38,380 bases of DNA. Origin: Fidelibacterota bacterium (GTDB taxonomy: Bacteria; Fidelibacterota; UBA2242). Positions 9,509 through 20,228 of this stretch are shown in pieces. The DNA lies in the NCBI GenBank assembly GCA_030603165.1, contig JAUVYH010000006.1, positions 1 through 38,380 on the forward strand, written 5' to 3'. Made by a program: the position numbers and the translations under genes. The notes below the pieces were generated by a model. That model made no database searches, was not told where the DNA came from, and saw nothing but the letters and a program-made list of their open reading frames with translations. Each line of letters opens with the position of its first letter. The first letter of the stretch is position 1.

Positions 9509-11986
9509 ATGAAAAGATTTACAATTATTTTAGGAGTGATTATTTACCTGATTACTTGGAATTTTGGGATCAATGCTTTTGCTCAATCTCAAATGATTGC
9601 TAATATCACTGAAGATGTACAAACGGATTTTGGACTATATCATCCATACCCGGCAAATTTCACACCAAATGTACCGACATTTTCTGTCGAACCTGATTTT
9701 AGCAATGTTGCTAACTTTTCTATGATAGAATGGATGTTGAATTCAACCGATTCGACACTTCTCTTACAAAACCATTTTACGGTTAAAAAGAGCAGGTATA
9801 AACAACTTTTTGATATTTATAATGAGTGTACCTGGGATGGTATGCCAATCTTTGTTACTACCGATGCAGTTCTTCATACATATCACGTTCTTTTCGATCG
9901 ATTTCTCTCTGAAATCGAAGTTCAAAAGTTCATCGAAATGCTGGACGTTCTAACTGAAACACTTATCAATCAAACCGAATCTGTTTTTACTGAATCAACA
10001 AAGCCCGAAACCAGAGAAGCCGCTCGGCAAAATCTTGCGTTTTTATGTGTTGCCAAAAAGCTTCTTAATGGAACAGAAGCAATAGTCCCTGAAACCGTGT
10101 CTGCATTAGTGGACTCTGAACTTGTATTAATAGAGAACCATGACGGTTTTCATTTTTCACCCATATTTGGTTATTTTTCAAAATTGGACTACAGCCAATT
10201 CCAGCCGAGGGGGCACTACACAAAAAGCGAAGAACTGAAGGCATATTTTAAGGCAATGATGTGGTATGGCTGGACAATTTTTACAATGGAGACAGATCTT
10301 TTTGGTGATATCGCCTATCGCCATTCGCTTCAAGCGCTAATTTTAACACAAATGCTCTACGATCTCGAAGCTGATGGTAAACCTCTTCTGGATCTATGGG
10401 ATGATATTTATGAGCCAACAATCTTCTTCGTAGGAAAGACAGATGATCCAAATATCAGAGATTATAAAGAAATTGCAGACCAAATCTATGGTACAAATTA
10501 TCTTTATCTTTCTCCGGACAGTATAGCAAATTCTTCTCTCCTTAACTCATTAATGACAGAGACACAAAAATTACCGGAGCCTAAAATACCTAACTGGATT
10601 TACGGAACTTTTACTACCTACAAAGGCTTTCGATTTATGGGACAGAGGTTCATTCCTGATTCGTACATGTTTGCACATTTAATTTACCCCTATATTGGCA
10701 CCCCAGAACATCAACGCTGGATGCCTAAAGGACTCGACATTATGGCGATTTTAGGATCAGACCGAGCATATACTTTGCTTGACTCTCTCTACGAAGAAAC
10801 CTCCTATCTGAATTATCCAGAAAAAATTGCTGAGTTCAAAACTGAATTTTCCGGTTATTCACCGGGAGTTTGGGCACAGAATCTTTATTGGAACTGGTTG
10901 TACAGTCTCATGCCATTACTTTGTGAAAAAGGAGCCGGCTATCCATTCTTTATGCAAACTCTCGCCTGGATGGATAAGGAACTCTTAACAGCTCTGGCTT
11001 CCTGGGCTGAACTCCGTCATGATACCATTCTGTATGCAAAACAGAGCATGACTCCGTGTGGTTTCGCTCCAGAACCACCAAAAAGTTATGTAGAGCCTAA
11101 TCCGCATCTCTACGCCCGGTTGGCAAGTCTTGTACATTTTACGCGGGAAGGATTGGATACGCGTAATCTACTCCTTGAGGGATTTCAGGACAAACTTGAC
11201 CTCTTTGAAAATTTACTTCTATTCTTGCGAGATATTTCAATTAAGGAACTGGAAAATATTCCTCTTTCAGACTCGGAATATGAAAATATTTTTTGCTTTG
11301 GTAAGGTTATGCAGTATCTTGTTTCCGATAGCAATGATCCTCAACAACTTTGGGAAACCAATACCGACGATATGGCTGTGATTGCGGACGTCCATACAGA
11401 CTCTAATACGGACCGATGTTTGGAGGAATGCGTCGGTTATCCCCTGGAAATCTTTGTAATTGTGAATGAAGGTGGAACTATTCGAATCACTCGTGGCGCC
11501 ATCTTTTCCTACTATGAATTTACCCAACCTATTGCTGAGCGATTGACAGATGAAGCCTGGCGTGAAATGCTGACAGGAGATATTCCTCCCACGATGCCAG
11601 AATGGGTTGCGAGTTTCACGGATATTTCAGAACCACAGCCGACTTATGAAGAAATTTCTCCAGATAATCTCTTTCATCATGAATTCTCTAAAATTGAGAA
11701 AGAAGATGAAAACACTATTCCTCAAAAAATGATGCTCTTACAGAATTATCCCAATCCTTTTAATCCGGTAACTACCATTGAATTTCGTCTGCCTCAGCAG
11801 TCCGATATTCGCATCGATATATACAATATCAACGGAGCCTTTGTTGAAAACCTGTACAATGGAAACAGAGACGCCGGCATCTATACAATACAATGGAACG
11901 CTTCCCGCTATCCCAGCGGAATTTACTTCGTGAAATTGAACAGCGGAGACCTGAAACTGACCAATAAACTGTTATTGTTGAAATAG
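9509..11986 (+). CDS. DUF3160 domain protein with T9SS type-A sorting domain
   Basis: DAVLHTYHVLFDRFL, YKGFRFMGQRFIPDSYMFAHLIYPYIG, PKGLDIMAILGSDRA; C-terminus NYPNPFNPVTTIEFRLPQQS. Confidence 0.85.
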   Translation: MKRFTIILGVIIYLITWNFGINAFAQSQMIANITEDVQTDFGLYHPYPANFTPNVPTFSVEPDFSNVANFSMIEWMLNSTDSTLLLQNHFTVKKSRYKQLFDIYNECTWDGMPIFVTTDAVLHTYHVLFDRFLSEIEVQKFIEMLDVLTETLINQTESVFTESTKPETREAARQNLAFLCVAKKLLNGTEAIVPETVSALVDSELVLIENHDGFHFSPIFGYFSKLDYSQFQPRGHYTKSEELKAYFKAMMWYGWTIFTMETDLFGDIAYRHSLQALILTQMLYDLEADGKPLLDLWDDIYEPTIFFVGKTDDPNIRDYKEIADQIYGTNYLYLSPDSIANSSLLNSLMTETQKLPEPKIPNWIYGTFTTYKGFRFMGQRFIPDSYMFAHLIYPYIGTPEHQRWMPKGLDIMAILGSDRAYTLLDSLYEETSYLNYPEKIAEFKTEFSGYSPGVWAQNLYWNWLYSLMPLLCEKGAGYPFFMQTLAWMDKELLTALASWAELRHDTILYAKQSMTPCGFAPEPPKSYVEPNPHLYARLASLVHFTREGLDTRNLLLEGFQDKLDLFENLLLFLRDISIKELENIPLSDSEYENIFCFGKVMQYLVSDSNDPQQLWETNTDDMAVIADVHTDSNTDRCLEECVGYPLEIFVIVNEGGTIRITRGAIFSYYEFTQPIAERLTDEAWREMLTGDIPPTMPEWVASFTDISEPQPTYEEISPDNLFHHEFSKIEKEDENTIPQKMMLLQNYPNPFNPVTTIEFRLPQQSDIRIDIYNINGAFVENLYNGNRDAGIYTIQWNASRYPSGIYFVKLNSGDLKLTNKLLLLK
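11797..11986 (+). repeat. Copy 1 of near-identical 190-bp T9SS-domain DNA
   Basis: Collinear with 15668-15857, offset 3871, about 8 mismatches by eye. Confidence 0.9.
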
Positions 11987-12067
11987 TATCATTTAATCCC
12001 CTGAGGGAAATATGTTGTACGCCTGTAAAAAGTACATTTCCATTATAATTTTAAGCACGAAATATCC

Positions 12068-13819
12068 TTGGAGTCAATTATGAAGACTTTTAAAAAATTG
12101 GGCTTCGATTTAAGCTATTTAGCATTGCTGACCAAAGAAGATGTCAAACCCCTGAGTCGTTGGGAAGGCAGCATTAACCATAAAAAAATAAAAGCGCTCC
12201 AAAATCTGGGATTAAGAACAAAGTTGGTAGAGAGAAAATTACTGAATGGCCGCACCACTGGTGAATTGATCTTCAGTAAGTCAAGTAACTATATAGATTT
12301 TTACACCAATCACTTTGATAAAACACCCATTAGGAAGGATCACGAAACTACCGTTACGGAAGGTTTCTTATTTGGATATCCCGGTTGCTGTGTAAAAAAC
12401 TATGCTGAAAATGGTTATACAAAAAATGATTATAACAGAAGCGGTCAGGAAATCCTATTTCATTGGGTATGCCCGGGTTGTGAGATCACGCCCTCCCTCC
12501 TGCCCTATTACGAAAAGATTTACAATAATTGCAAAGATATCTTTACCGATCAAGGTATAAACCGTCCAGGGCTTTTAAAAAAATTGCTACCCGTTGCTAC
12601 ACTATCCATGCTTTTTTCGGTTCTTCCAACAAATATCAGAGGCGAAAATCCGCACTGGCTTCCTATTGCGGGAAACGATCCGGATCATAATTATCTCATT
12701 TATTCGGAAGAAATTTTACTGGGCGTCCATGAAAACTATTTTCCGCCAGATAGCTTTGCCGGACCTGCAAAGGCATTAAAATTCAAGGCTATTATTGATT
12801 CCCTCCCTATTGTTTATGTTGATGTCGACGAGGCTCCTGACTCTTCTTGCTACATTATCGAACATCGTGCAAGAGGCGTCGTCGAATGTCCGGTTTGCGG
12901 AGAATATATCAACATGGGATACATAGATATTTTCAACCCGATGCGAGAATTGAGTATATCTATTCCCTATCTCGGACTTCATTTTCTCGAAAACGGTAGT
13001 TTCTCTTATGGGGACACCACCAACTATATCCGGGTCGATATTGAATTACTCAAAAAGATATTCGCTCATTATGATTCGACTCATTTCTCAATAACAACTT
13101 CCAACGATGCGGATAACGACGGCTTAAATGATGATTATGAAGACGATTTTAGCACCCAGATAAACAATCCTGACAGCAATGAAAATCAGTTAGTTGACGG
13201 CGCGGAAGTCGCTGAGGCATTGATTGATACGATTGCCGGGTTGCCTGTTATGGAATATAATGAAGAACCGCCATCTGATTCAATTTATATCAAATTCATG
13301 CTGGCGAATGGTATTGAAATCTGTGATATCTGTGGAATTGAACTAAATATGGGAGATGTTCACATTGTAAATCCTACGAAAGACACCAAAATTAGTTTTT
13401 CTATTATAGGGCTTCATTACTTAGCGCATGGGAGATTTGCCTATGGCGGCAGTACAAATTCCGGTGAAATTGACGCCCTTCAACTGGCACAGGTTCTGGG
13501 AAATCAAACAGTGGTTTCTGTATTGGAGAAACTCCCCGATAAAAAGAACTTCAGTTTGAAAAATTATCCCAATCCATTTAATCCCAAAACAACAATCAGA
13601 TTTGATTTACCTATAAACTCCCATGTTACACTGACAATTTATAGCATTCTTGGACAAGAAATAAAAACATTGCTCGATGAGGAGAAATCTGCCGGCAGTT
13701 ATATCCTCAAGTGGGATGGGAAAGATGACAAAGGTCTTAAAGTTTCCAGCGGTATTTATTTTTATAGAATAGAGGCTGACAAGTGTGTTCAGGTGAAAAA
13801 AATGGTTTTGTCAAGGTAG
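12068..13819 (+). CDS. T9SS-tagged multidomain protein: N-terminal GYPGCC-motif domain, two CxxC repeat domains, Ca-binding-like linker
   Basis: FLFGYPGCCVKNYAENGY; VECPVCGEYINMG and EICDICGIELNMG duplicated units; DADNDGLNDDYED; NYPNPFNPKTTIRFDLP; ORF-track start is non-ATG, in-frame ATG at ~12080. Confidence 0.7.
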   Translation: MESIMKTFKKLGFDLSYLALLTKEDVKPLSRWEGSINHKKIKALQNLGLRTKLVERKLLNGRTTGELIFSKSSNYIDFYTNHFDKTPIRKDHETTVTEGFLFGYPGCCVKNYAENGYTKNDYNRSGQEILFHWVCPGCEITPSLLPYYEKIYNNCKDIFTDQGINRPGLLKKLLPVATLSMLFSVLPTNIRGENPHWLPIAGNDPDHNYLIYSEEILLGVHENYFPPDSFAGPAKALKFKAIIDSLPIVYVDVDEAPDSSCYIIEHRARGVVECPVCGEYINMGYIDIFNPMRELSISIPYLGLHFLENGSFSYGDTTNYIRVDIELLKKIFAHYDSTHFSITTSNDADNDGLNDDYEDDFSTQINNPDSNENQLVDGAEVAEALIDTIAGLPVMEYNEEPPSDSIYIKFMLANGIEICDICGIELNMGDVHIVNPTKDTKISFSIIGLHYLAHGRFAYGGSTNSGEIDALQLAQVLGNQTVVSVLEKLPDKKNFSLKNYPNPFNPKTTIRFDLPINSHVTLTIYSILGQEIKTLLDEEKSAGSYILKWDGKDDKGLKVSSGIYFYRIEADKCVQVKKMVLSR

Positions 13820-13850
13820 TTTTTAAAATATTGATTTCGTTCACTAATAA

Positions 13851-14249
13851 ATGAGAGAAGTTATAATGTCAACTCTACAAATGTTATCCAAATGTTTTGT
13901 CCTTGGCCTATTTATCGTTACCATATCCAATGCAACAATTATCAATGTCCCATCAGACCATCCAACAATTCAAGCCGGGATTGATGCTGCAAATGATAAA
14001 GATACCGTCTTAGTAGATACTGGAAAATATGTAGAGAATATAAATTTCAACGGGAAAAATATCGTATTAGGGTCACATTTTCTTACTACTAACGATACAA
14101 ACTACATTTCTAAGACGATTATAGATGAGAAAGTAGGGTTCTACCAAACGATAGGGGAAAATAAAAATAAATGGGTTGATCGAACCTTGATGGACTTTGC
14201 TACTCGAGATGAAGAAACCATCGTTTCTGCCCAGGTAGATGTAGTTTGA
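13851..14249 (+). CDS. Short exported protein, probably truncated right-handed beta-helix protein
   Basis: TIINVPSDHPTIQAGIDAANDKDTVLVDTGKYVENINFNGKNIVLGSHFLTTNDTNYISKTIID is a typical beta-helix N-terminus, then unrelated sequence and stop. Confidence 0.6.
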   Translation: MREVIMSTLQMLSKCFVLGLFIVTISNATIINVPSDHPTIQAGIDAANDKDTVLVDTGKYVENINFNGKNIVLGSHFLTTNDTNYISKTIIDEKVGFYQTIGENKNKWVDRTLMDFATRDEETIVSAQVDVV

Positions 14250-14327
14250 AATCTGTCACCAAACTTCAGAACAAATGTGCTTCCTATAAGTATAAATGAT
14301 AAATGATATTTTTATTGGGAGGAAACC

Positions 14328-14855
14328 ATGAAGTTCACTGATTTAAAAAACAGAACTTGGGGGGCGTGTATAGGTATCCTTGTTGCATTATTTGTTGGAG
14401 TTCAATTAATGCAATGCCTAGACCATTCCGTTTCAAATACCGAGGATTCGGAGATAGATTCTTTCGAAGATTCAATTATGGTAAAAATTACAAACCAAGC
14501 ACCAGATTCTCTTCAGTTGAATCCATTTGATTTGAATGCTATTGAGATTAATGGTGACACCCTTACTCTTAGTATTACTCATGGAGGAGGGTGTAAGGCT
14601 CACAGTTACGCATTGTTTATGACTCCCGCTGCATTTCTCGAATCCAATCCTGTACAAGCGAATCTTTATCCTCAACATAATAGTAATGGCGACCTATGCA
14701 AGGCCTTGATACACAAGAATCTATCATTTAATTTGAGTCCAATTATGATATTGTACGAGGAATTTTATCATAAAAGAGACACAATTATCATAAATGTTTA
14801 TGAATATTTTGTAGATGAACCAAATGAAAAGCTTAGTGTTATTTACGCACCTTAA
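14328..14855 (+). CDS. Putative lipoprotein, unknown function
   Basis: Hydrophobic N-terminus with Cys (LMQCLDH); LTLSITHGGGCKAHSYALFM. Confidence 0.6.
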   Translation: MKFTDLKNRTWGACIGILVALFVGVQLMQCLDHSVSNTEDSEIDSFEDSIMVKITNQAPDSLQLNPFDLNAIEINGDTLTLSITHGGGCKAHSYALFMTPAAFLESNPVQANLYPQHNSNGDLCKALIHKNLSFNLSPIMILYEEFYHKRDTIIINVYEYFVDEPNEKLSVIYAP

Positions 14856-14909
14856 GTAAATACCTATAATGCAAATATATATTGGTGGCTTTCAAAAGGT
14901 TTCGCTGTT

Positions 14910-14942
14910 AAAACCGCTCAATGGTTTCAGAAGCGGTTTAAG
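14910..14942 (+). promoter_or_regulatory. Hairpin adjoining the ribosome-binding site of the next gene
   Basis: AAACCGCT...AGCGGTTT followed by AAGGAGGTTAGTATG. Confidence 0.45.
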
Positions 14943-14951
14943 GAGGTTAGT

Positions 14952-15857
14952 ATGAAAGAATATCTCATATTCTTGGCTCTGTTTGTCAGCTCTTTGTTCC
15001 TGTCAGAGAGGAAATCTTTTGCCCAATCCAGCTGGCCTTTACAAAATGATTCAATGAATTTGGCTATCCTTATTTTAGATTTTCAGACTTATGAATTTGA
15101 AAAAGGGCACTTTTCGATACATGAACCATGTGAAAATTGTGATGTGGATAGTTTGCCGTTTGAAATCATATATCAAGAACCCGGTGATTTCGGCTATATT
15201 ATTTTTATTTATACAGAAACTCAAGATACACTTTTTTATGCTGATATAGTTTGGGATGGACGTGGAGAGATGGTCTATCCTGATAAGTTTTTATCAGCTG
15301 ATTCATTTCAAACAATACAAACGACTATTCAAAATCCCTTGTCCATTGAATATTTTGATTATTTGTCAGTAATAGATGATAGCACATTTAAAGTGAAAGC
15401 AAATTCAGCTTGGAATTCAGTTAAATCTTTAGATATTGTAGAAGATTTTTCGCAGCATCCATATCGAATAGGAATTTATTTATATCCTCCAGCAGTTGGT
15501 GTTTTTATTCCTTCAATTGCAAAGTGGGTCGTTTTTCTTTATCGAGGAAAATTTGAGATGTCTATTGATGACAAATATTCACCTCAACAGCCTAATCGGT
15601 TTGACTTGTTTCAGAACTATCCCAATCCTTTCAATCCGGAAACGACAATTAAATTTTGCCTGCCACGGCAGTCCGATATTCGCATCGATATATACAATAT
15701 CAAGGGAGCCTTTGTTGAAAACCTGTACAATGGAAACAGAGATGCCGGCATCTATACAATACCATGGAACGCTTCTCGCTATCCAAGCGGAATTTACTTC
15801 GTGAAATTGAACAGCAGAGACCTGCAGCTGACCAATAAACTGTTATTGTTGAAATAG
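14952..15857 (+). CDS. T9SS-sorted exported protein, unknown passenger
   Basis: Signal peptide; NYPNPFNPETTIKFCLPRQS...SGIYFVKLNS. Confidence 0.8.
   Translation: MKEYLIFLALFVSSLFLSERKSFAQSSWPLQNDSMNLAILILDFQTYEFEKGHFSIHEPCENCDVDSLPFEIIYQEPGDFGYIIFIYTETQDTLFYADIVWDGRGEMVYPDKFLSADSFQTIQTTIQNPLSIEYFDYLSVIDDSTFKVKANSAWNSVKSLDIVEDFSQHPYRIGIYLYPPAVGVFIPSIAKWVVFLYRGKFEMSIDDKYSPQQPNRFDLFQNYPNPFNPETTIKFCLPRQSDIRIDIYNIKGAFVENLYNGNRDAGIYTIPWNASRYPSGIYFVKLNSRDLQLTNKLLLLK
15668..15857 (+). repeat. Copy 2 of near-identical 190-bp T9SS-domain DNA
   Basis: See 11797-11986. Confidence 0.9.
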
Positions 15858-16036
15858 GTAATAATTGAATAAAAAGTACAGTTAATAAGTAGATTTGCTT
15901 ACGCCATCCTTATAAACCCATATTAGGCATAAAACTTTTAGGATAAATAAATAAACTTGCATAATTGTATTATTTTTATACATTGAAACGATATATGTTT
16001 TTTTAAATACGAATTTTTATCAGGAAGGAATCTATA

Positions 16037-17110
16037 TTGTTATTTGATGTAGCAGAAGTTAAAAAAGAAGACAGACTTATTGAAGTTATCGCAACCGATA
16101 TCGCTGATTTAGCCATGATGGGTTTTGGCTCTGTAAAAAATTGTATAAGTGTGTCCAATGCTTTAATTGAAAATTATACTCATGTTCATTTTAATATCAT
16201 TAGAACAAAATCAGATTTAGATGAAATTATTTATAGAAAACCGGATTTGGTTTTTTCTGGAATTAAATATGTCATTTTTAACGGACTTGAAATAACAAAA
16301 AACAGAGCAGATAAAATATGGATATCAGAATATATGGAAGAAGCTGGTATAAATTATACCGGTTCAGAAAAAGATGCAATTGAATTGGAATTCAGCAAAG
16401 TTGCTGCAAAAAAAAGAGTAGAAGAATTTGGTGTAAATACAGCTCCCTATTTTATTGCAAAACCCGGCATGTATAAAAGTGCTAATGAACTTCCTGTTAA
16501 TTTTCCTTTATTTATTAAGCCCCTGCTTGAAGGTGACAGTAAAGGCATCGGAAGTGACTCTGTGGTTTATGATTTTGAAAGTTACCAAAAGAAAGTTCAA
16601 AATATTTATGCTTTATTTAAACAACCAGTTTTGGTAGAAAAATTTATAAGTGGCAGAGAATTTACAGTTGCAATTCTTGGTTCGGACTTTAATTGTGAAC
16701 CAATAGCCCTGCCGGTAGAGATAATTTTTCCGGATAAAAATTCAGCCAATAAAATTCTCAGTTACAATATTAAAAAAGAAAACAAAGAAAAAGTAATTGC
16801 GATAGATGATAAAGATATATATAAAAGTGTTGTTTCAATCGCAAAAAATGCTTTTATCGCTTTAGGCGCCCGAGATTATGGCAGAATTGATATAATAATG
16901 GATGGTAATAATTGCCCATATTTTCTCGAAGCAAACCTGGTTCCCGGAATGACACAGCGCCCCAGACCTATAGATTGCAGTTATTTTCCCAGAGCATGTT
17001 TCATAAATACTAATTTTACTTATCAGGAAACAATCCATAAAATCGCAGAAATTGCATTTAACAGGGTAGAAAGCAATATAAAGCAAAAAAGAGTAGGATT
17101 GTATGCCTAA
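16037..17110 (+). CDS. ATP-grasp protein, D-alanine--D-alanine ligase-like
   Basis: FPLFIKPLLEGDSKGIGSDSVV, VLVEKFISGREFTVAILG, GARDYGRIDIIMDGNNCPYFLEANLVPGMT; TTG start in ORF track. Confidence 0.8.
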   Translation: MLFDVAEVKKEDRLIEVIATDIADLAMMGFGSVKNCISVSNALIENYTHVHFNIIRTKSDLDEIIYRKPDLVFSGIKYVIFNGLEITKNRADKIWISEYMEEAGINYTGSEKDAIELEFSKVAAKKRVEEFGVNTAPYFIAKPGMYKSANELPVNFPLFIKPLLEGDSKGIGSDSVVYDFESYQKKVQNIYALFKQPVLVEKFISGREFTVAILGSDFNCEPIALPVEIIFPDKNSANKILSYNIKKENKEKVIAIDDKDIYKSVVSIAKNAFIALGARDYGRIDIIMDGNNCPYFLEANLVPGMTQRPRPIDCSYFPRACFINTNFTYQETIHKIAEIAFNRVESNIKQKRVGLYA

Positions 17111-17372
17111 AAACATGCCCGGTAACGGTTTGCTTGAAATCGGAATGCAAAAGCGTACAGTTGTTTTAGTTAACGTTGAAATTTTATGGCGTTTACATCC
17201 GGCTGAATCCTGATCTCGTTAGCTAGCCTGTTTGTAATTCTTATCTTTCTAATTTCCCGTAAATAATTGCAATTGACCGCTTGTCATTTTTTATTTGCTT
17301 TTTACCTAAAAATCAAACATTATAATCATTAATAAAATGTGATTCTGATTTTTTGACAACTCTTAATAAATA

Positions 17373-20228
17373 ATGATTTCAATTTTACCACACATGGGTA
17401 AGCATCCGCTTAAAAACACGAAGCATCAACTGCCATATTGTTTGGGTGGACTACTACTGTTGTTTGCCTTTACTACTCCCTCCTTTAGTCAATTTTACTT
17501 CGGACGGAATAAGATTCAGTACGAGCAATTTGAATGGCAGGTATTATCCACCGATCATTTCAATATTTACTATTATAAAGAAGAGCATGACCTTGTTCAG
17601 CTGGCGGCATATTATGCTGAAGAAGCCTTTGATGAACTGGAACAAAAGTTTAACCATACGATTATTACCCCTATCCCGCTAATTATTTACAGTAATCATA
17701 TCCATTTTCAACAGACCAACGTCCTGCCAATTTGGATTCCAGAAGGTGTTGGCGGATTTTTTGAATTTCTAAAACGTCGGGTCGTCATCCCTTACTCCGG
17801 CAAACTGGATGAATTCAGGCACGTCATCCGGCATGAACTGGTGCATGTATTTATGTATCATAAAATTGTATCCGTTGCCAGCGATATCGGACTCTGGGAT
17901 ACGCCCTATTTTCCATTGTGGTTTGTAGAAGGGCTGGCAGAATATTGGTCGGAAGGTTGGGATTCCGACGCCGAGCTTATCATTCGTGACGCTGTCTTGC
18001 ACGATTACCTGTTTCCCCTGGACAGTTATGAATTAATGCAAGCCGGTTATCTGCTGTACAAAGAAGGGCAGTCTTTTTTACAATTCTATGAGAATACATA
18101 CGGCGCCGACCGGATCAGAACGTTATTGGAGAATTACTGGCACTATGAATCATTTGAAGACGCCGTGACAGCGATTTCCGGTAAAGAGTACTCTCAAGTT
18201 ACTGATGAATGGAAATTAGAATTAAAACAGAGATTTGCGAATAATCTGGCAAAGGAATCGGTCCTGAAACCGAATGAATTCCAGATAACCGAATATGGAT
18301 CAAATATCAGCCCGGATTATTATATCAATAAAGACGGAAAACGAAAACTTCTCTATCTGTCAAACCGTTACGGATACACCGATGTTTATTCCCAGACAGA
18401 CAAAAAAAAGAAAGCAAATCCCCTGATAAAAGGCGAACGCAATGCCGGTTACGAATCCCTTCATTTTCTGCAAACCGGTTTTAACGTTAATAGTAAAGGA
18501 CAGATTGTACTGGTCACAAAATCCGGCAGTCAGGACGTGTTACGCGTCATTAATATCGAAAACCGGCATGAAATTACATCTATGCAGCAGTCTGATCTTG
18601 TAACGATCCGATCACCAAAATGGTCGCCCGATAACACAAAGATACTGTTTTCCGCACAAAATGAAGCCGGTTATTCGGATATTTATCTCTGGGAAATCAC
18701 CAAAGAACAGGTGAACCGGTTAACTAATGATCTGTACGCCGACCGGTCGCCCTGTTTTGATCCGGCAGGTAAATGGATTGTGTTTGAATCCGACAGAACG
18801 TCTGAGCAAAATCCTAAAGGTTCAAATTTATTTCTCTTAGATTCCGACAATAGGGAAATCATTCAAATAACAGACAATGATGCGATAAACAGCAAACCGG
18901 TCTGGTCAAATCAAGATCGGGATTTGATCTATTTCCTGAGTGATATCACCGGAACCATGAATGTCTGGACTGCTTCGGTGAATTTATCCAATTTTCCTTC
19001 GATTAACCACACCGTACAATTAAAACAAATCACAAATTACCATACCGGGGTTTATGATGTTTTGCCGGTGAACTCCGATACATTGCTGAGCACCGTATTC
19101 CTGAAATATAATTTTCAGATACATCAACTGCCGGTACAGCCGGATACTTCCCTTATCTCTGTTCAAACCAGAGCTGCAAAAACAGATTATTCCGGAATCG
19201 ATCTTCCATCGATTTCGGGTATTTCGCGGAAAGAAAGTCGTCCGTATAAAATGAAATATAGCCTGGATTTTGCTCAGACTGCCGTGGCGTATGACCCGAT
19301 CTTCGGATTTTTAGGCGGCGCTCAGTTAAGTATTTCCGATGTGCTCGGTGATCGATACTATCATTTTCTGCTGGCAAACACTGCTGAAACGTCATCGGAA
19401 ATTATGGATCGTTTTAATTTTGCGGTTACCTTTGTCGATCTGTCACGCCGGTCAAACCGCGCCATTGGTGTATTTCATTTTGCAAACGATTATTTTGATC
19501 CCTACCAGGGCTTCTACTTTGAACGGGCAATCGGCTTGCGCGGCGCTATAAATTATCCGATCGACGTATTTCACCGCCTGGAATTCAGTACATCGCTCTG
19601 GAGTTCTATCAAAGACGATTATTTTTCTAATCTCGAAACCGCTTATTTAGTCTCAAATTACTTTTCATTCATCCACGACAATTCATTATGGACCTATACC
19701 GGACCGATTGACGGCTGGCGTTTTCGTTTTACTTTTGGCCCGACATTTGATTTTTTCAAATCACACATTCATAATTATACTGTGCTCTTTGATTTCCGGT
19801 ATTATTGGCGATTTCACCGAAAAGTGACTTTTGCTCAGCGTTCGATTTTCTGGTTGAATGAAGGAACCGATATTCGCCGGTTTTATATCGGCGGAAGTTG
19901 GGGAATCAGAGGATACCGAATTATGGAAGTGTACGGCAGTAAATATGTACTGTTCAACAATGAATTCCGCTTCCCCTTTGCCGAAAGCATCATGATAAAA
20001 TTTAAAAAAATGGGAATTGGTCTAGCGCCGGTTCGGAGCGCCCTGTTTTTTGATATCGGCAATGCCTGGGATAACGGCTGTCCCGGTATGCTCGGCAGTT
20101 TTGGCTTTGGATTGCGAGGAAATCTGTTAGGAGGTCTGGTGCTTCGACTGGATATGGGAAAAACGACTGATTTTCACAAATTAGATAAAGGTCTTTTCGT
20201 TCAATTCTTCTTTGGATGGGATTATTGA
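17373..20228 (+). CDS. Peptidase MA-like metalloprotease + TolB-type propeller + D15/Omp85-like barrel fusion
   Basis: RHVIRHELVHVFMYHK...PLWFVEGLAEYWSEG; SPKWSPDNTKILFSAQNEAGYSDIYLW; C-terminal GGSWGIRGYRIMEVYGSKYVLFNNEFRFPF. Confidence 0.85.
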   Translation: MISILPHMGKHPLKNTKHQLPYCLGGLLLLFAFTTPSFSQFYFGRNKIQYEQFEWQVLSTDHFNIYYYKEEHDLVQLAAYYAEEAFDELEQKFNHTIITPIPLIIYSNHIHFQQTNVLPIWIPEGVGGFFEFLKRRVVIPYSGKLDEFRHVIRHELVHVFMYHKIVSVASDIGLWDTPYFPLWFVEGLAEYWSEGWDSDAELIIRDAVLHDYLFPLDSYELMQAGYLLYKEGQSFLQFYENTYGADRIRTLLENYWHYESFEDAVTAISGKEYSQVTDEWKLELKQRFANNLAKESVLKPNEFQITEYGSNISPDYYINKDGKRKLLYLSNRYGYTDVYSQTDKKKKANPLIKGERNAGYESLHFLQTGFNVNSKGQIVLVTKSGSQDVLRVINIENRHEITSMQQSDLVTIRSPKWSPDNTKILFSAQNEAGYSDIYLWEITKEQVNRLTNDLYADRSPCFDPAGKWIVFESDRTSEQNPKGSNLFLLDSDNREIIQITDNDAINSKPVWSNQDRDLIYFLSDITGTMNVWTASVNLSNFPSINHTVQLKQITNYHTGVYDVLPVNSDTLLSTVFLKYNFQIHQLPVQPDTSLISVQTRAAKTDYSGIDLPSISGISRKESRPYKMKYSLDFAQTAVAYDPIFGFLGGAQLSISDVLGDRYYHFLLANTAETSSEIMDRFNFAVTFVDLSRRSNRAIGVFHFANDYFDPYQGFYFERAIGLRGAINYPIDVFHRLEFSTSLWSSIKDDYFSNLETAYLVSNYFSFIHDNSLWTYTGPIDGWRFRFTFGPTFDFFKSHIHNYTVLFDFRYYWRFHRKVTFAQRSIFWLNEGTDIRRFYIGGSWGIRGYRIMEVYGSKYVLFNNEFRFPFAESIMIKFKKMGIGLAPVRSALFFDIGNAWDNGCPGMLGSFGFGLRGNLLGGLVLRLDMGKTTDFHKLDKGLFVQFFFGWDY

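Noticed and set aside
17100-17230. Possible attC-like region (CCGGTAACGG ... CTCGTTAGCTAG) after the ATP-grasp gene
   Set aside because: No convincing symmetrical arms between the two motifs, and no matching cassette start upstream of 16037
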